NCBI GenBank assembly: GCA_049975385.1
Contig: JBNGDO010000188.1
Span: 1-7,894 of the forward strand
Direction of reading: 5' to 3'
From: DSWT01 sp049975385
Lineage (GTDB): Bacteria > Chloroflexota > Anaerolineae > B4-G1 > SLSP01
DNA length: 7,894 bases
A program made the position numbers and the translations under genes. The notes below the pieces were generated by a model. The model searched no databases. It had not been told where the DNA came from and was given only the letters and a program-made list of their open reading frames with translations. Below, one piece after another: positions 6,036 to 7,894 of the stretch (position 1 is the stretch's first letter; each line of letters starts with the position of its first letter).

Positions 6036-6881
6036 TCAGAATATCCGTACTGGCTCCAGCGGCACAGCCGGATAAATCTGCTCCGGCTTGGGCGGCATTG
6101 GATTGTAGACCCAATCGACTTTGACGGTTCCGCACGGCATGCCCCCGATCCGCCGGACACCCTCGAATGTGCCGCGCAGCAGCACGTCCTCCATATCCAA
6201 CGTCATCCCGAAGACGGCCAACGAGACGCCTGCCGGAATCGCGCGCAGTTCGTCCCCGAAAGCGCCTGCTGAAAAGATTACCCGCTCTGTGTCGAGCGCT
6301 TGCGCCTGGATCACCGGGATGATGACGGGGTAGCCGTCCGTGTCAACGTAGGCGAGGAACTTGAGGTTATCGAGTTTGTTCAGCAAGCGTCGCGTCCACA
6401 GGTTGAGCACGGGTATCTTGTGTTTGTGTGCCAGCGTCCGCGCGAGAATCGTCTGCACGGCTGCGAAGATTACCTGTCCCATCGGTAGCACCTGCCGCCC
6501 CGTGTGCGCGACCAAATCCATATAGTACACCGTGTGGATGCCGAAGTAGGCGTTGTAGCGGAACATTGGGATGTTGTTGTAGGCGTCATAGTCCGCCCCT
6601 TGGCGCGCGGTGTGTGTGAACGTCGCTTTTCCTCGCCACACCTCTTTGTTCAACGTCATTACCATAAAGCCTACCTGGGGATGGCGCTGGATGTGTTGCT
6701 TGGACAACCCCTCGGTGAACTGCCCCCACGTCAATTGCGTGGGTGAACTGGCACGCAACGTCGAAATCAACGTGAGGTGCGGCAGTCCTTTGTCGTTGAC
6801 CGTCGCCAGCAGCCCGATCTTCATCTCTGGCATGAACGCGGCGATATCAGCTTCGGAGAAGTCGGTGTGCGGTAAATTCAT
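6036..6881 (-). CDS. Pyridoxamine 5'-phosphate oxidase-like flavin-binding protein with two split barrels
   Basis: A 281-residue protein of the FMN-binding split-barrel (PNPOx-like) superfamily. The first barrel spans about residues 15-125, with the typical opening IGLLATVNDKGLPHLTLIST and the following LTWGQFTEGLSKQHIQRHPQVG, where the loop after the third strand contacts flavin in relatives. A helical linker (about 130-170) leads to a second, shorter barrel-like unit at about 172-258 (FLAYVDTDGYPVIIPV, then VIFSAG, then GTFEGV). The tail is proline-rich (PMPPKPEQIYPAVPLEP). GGAGGA lies 6 bases before the ATG, supporting this start. It follows the CrtI-type desaturase by 47 bp on the same strand and is probably co-transcribed. 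Flavin, F420 or haem are possible cofactors and the substrate is unknown. A role in carotenoid metabolism is only suggested by the neighbour. Confidence 0.82.
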   Translation of the reverse strand: MNLPHTDFSEADIAAFMPEMKIGLLATVNDKGLPHLTLISTLRASSPTQLTWGQFTEGLSKQHIQRHPQVGFMVMTLNKEVWRGKATFTHTARQGADYDAYNNIPMFRYNAYFGIHTVYYMDLVAHTGRQVLPMGQVIFAAVQTILARTLAHKHKIPVLNLWTRRLLNKLDNLKFLAYVDTDGYPVIIPVIQAQALDTERVIFSAGAFGDELRAIPAGVSLAVFGMTLDMEDVLLRGTFEGVRRIGGMPCGTVKVDWVYNPMPPKPEQIYPAVPLEPVRIF

Positions 6882-6896
6882 AGTGTTCCTCCGTGA

Positions 6897-6931
6897 AAAA
6901 TCACGTATTACGAATTACGAATCACGAGTCA
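6897..6931 (+). repeat. Degenerate heptamer tandem repeat spanning the crtI-like stop codon
   Basis: Five 7-base units: AAAATCA (6897-6903, degenerate), CGTATTA (6904-6910), CGAATTA (6911-6917), CGAATCA (6918-6924) and CGAGTCA (6925-6931). The last three bases of the array are the stop codon (TGA on the - strand) of the desaturase gene. The array makes up most of the 47 bp between that gene and the next one. Confidence 0.85.
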
Positions 6932-7894
6932 TTCGTACCGTTCAATGAGGTCGGCTGCAATCATCCCTGATGCAATCGTTGTCGGCACACCGCCGCCGGG
7001 ATGCGTGGATGCGCCAACCAGGTACAGCCCGGCGATGGCTTTGGATTTTGCCGACGGCCGGAAAATGGTTTCATGGGTGATGTCCTGCCGCAGGGCGTAG
7101 ATCGAGCCTTCGGGCAGCCGCAAGGTGCGTTCGAAGTCCAGCGGTGTCGCCAGGTTCGCCACTTTGACGTGGTCGCGCAGCCCCGGAATGTAGTGTTCGC
7201 TGTAATAGTCGATGATCTGCTCGGTCAGTGCCGGTTTGACCTCGTCCCAGCTTTTGCCGTCGCTGCGGCGATAGGGTGCAGGGGCCAGCGTCAACACAAT
7301 CACGTGCTGGCCTTCCGGCGCCAGGCTCGGGTCGCTGTGCGACGTCCAACTGATGATGCCGAATTGCTGATCAGTGGGGTAGTGCCCTTTTTCGTAGGTC
7401 TCCCACCAGTAGGTGTTGATCATATCCGCCGGCAGCGTTGCCAGCGTGTGATGCGATTCCAGGGGCGGGATATAGTCCACGCCCAGGTAGAGCATCGGCA
7501 CAGCCATCGCGTACTCGTAGCTCTTGATACCGACCCGGGTGAGCCAGGGCAGGTGTTCCTCGCCGATCAAATCCAGGTACAATGTCTTGGCGTTGATGTC
7601 CGACACGACGACGGGCGCGGTGATTTCGGTTCCATCGGCTAGCTTCACACCAATCGCGCGCCCATTGCGCACTAGCACCTTCTCTACAAGGGTATTTAGC
7701 CGTACTTCCATGCCGAAACCTATCCCGCACCTTTGGAGTGCTTCCGGTATACCGACCATCCCGCCTTTGCTGTAATAGACGCCGGCGTGTTCTCCGTAGG
7801 CGACCATTGTGAAGATACCCGGACAGAGTGCCGGTGGCAAGCCGACGAAGAGGGTCTGGTAGGCGATGGATTCGCGTACGCGTTCATCCTTGAA
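6929..7894 (-). CDS. crtI: CrtI-type phytoene/carotenoid desaturase, C-terminal part (5' end outside window)
   Basis: The C-terminal 321 residues of an FAD-dependent carotenoid desaturase; full-length members have roughly 490-500 residues, so about two thirds is visible. The reading frame is open to the window edge (FKDERVRESIAYQTLFVG at the start), so the TTG at 7838-7840 is an internal codon and not the start. Family features visible: YQTLFVGLPPALCPGIFTMV, YGEHAGVYYSKGGMVGIPEA, the substrate-domain region around VPMLYLGVDYIPPLE, and the C-terminal FAD-contacting signature GLYLVGASTHPGGGVPTTIA followed by SGMIAADLI. The N-terminal Rossmann GxGxxG lies outside the window. The enzyme would desaturate (or isomerise) phytoene-type carotenoids at the membrane. 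The exact number of desaturation steps, or a carotenoid isomerase/ketolase role, cannot be decided here. The promoter is off the right edge. The next gene on this strand is the flavin-binding protein 47 bp downstream. Confidence 0.9.
   Translation of the reverse strand, partial: FKDERVRESIAYQTLFVGLPPALCPGIFTMVAYGEHAGVYYSKGGMVGIPEALQRCGIGFGMEVRLNTLVEKVLVRNGRAIGVKLADGTEITAPVVVSDINAKTLYLDLIGEEHLPWLTRVGIKSYEYAMAVPMLYLGVDYIPPLESHHTLATLPADMINTYWWETYEKGHYPTDQQFGIISWTSHSDPSLAPEGQHVIVLTLAPAPYRRSDGKSWDEVKPALTEQIIDYYSEHYIPGLRDHVKVANLATPLDFERTLRLPEGSIYALRQDITHETIFRPSAKSKAIAGLYLVGASTHPGGGVPTTIASGMIAADLIERYE

Noticed and set aside
7001..7642. A 213-codon open frame on the + strand
   Set aside because: It lies opposite the CrtI-type gene, which shows clear family motifs; the + strand product has no recognisable domain and no ribosome site was evident.
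7838..7840. TTG as start of the desaturase gene
   Set aside because: The frame continues upstream to the window edge with family-like sequence (YQTLFVG), so this codon is internal.

Overview
The window is a dense, moderately GC-rich bacterial segment with nine protein-coding genes (two cut by the window edges). No RNA gene, insertion sequence or CRISPR array is visible. The gene types suggest a member of the Chloroflexota (Anaerolineae/Chloroflexia-like): a protein with an N-terminal effector-associated-like domain fused to a CHAT protease, a CrtI-type carotenoid desaturase, an ABC-2 exporter with a CPBP protease, and degenerate 7-8 bp tandem repeats between genes. This placement is inferred from family knowledge; no search was run.

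Region 1 (1-3835, + strand) is a tight operon: the C-terminal end of an ABC ATPase, its ABC-2 permease (8 bp overlap), a membrane protein with a signal peptide, an Ig-like domain, one membrane helix and a zinc ribbon, a CPBP-family intramembrane protease, and a three-helix protein with two DUF3592-like domains. The gaps are -8, 4, 28 and 2 bp. All five products belong to or act at the membrane. A peptide or small-molecule export/self-protection module is a reasonable hypothesis, but no substrate gene is visible.

Region 2 (3843-5919) is a divergent pair. A stand-alone MoaD/ThiS-type sulfur carrier or ubiquitin-like protein (- strand) converges on the operon. A 566-residue EAD-like/CHAT protease (+ strand) is the most interesting gene here, being a likely effector of a conflict or regulated-death system. 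The 136 bp between the two starts holds plausible extended -10 promoters on both strands and four copies of a heptamer repeat that overlaps the - strand promoter.

Region 3 (5920-7894) starts with an imperfect inverted repeat between convergent genes. It is followed on the - strand by a two-barrel pyridoxamine-phosphate-oxidase-like flavin-binding protein and, upstream of that in transcription, a CrtI-type phytoene/carotenoid desaturase that runs off the right edge. The 47 bp between them consists largely of another heptamer array, which includes the desaturase stop codon.

Across the window, three short tandem arrays (period 8 at 1141-1177, period 7 at 4124-4151, period 7 at 6897-6931) share similar words (GCGAATCA, GAAATTA, CGAATTA/CGAATCA). 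They sit at gene starts, promoters and stop codons and look like one dispersed repeat family.
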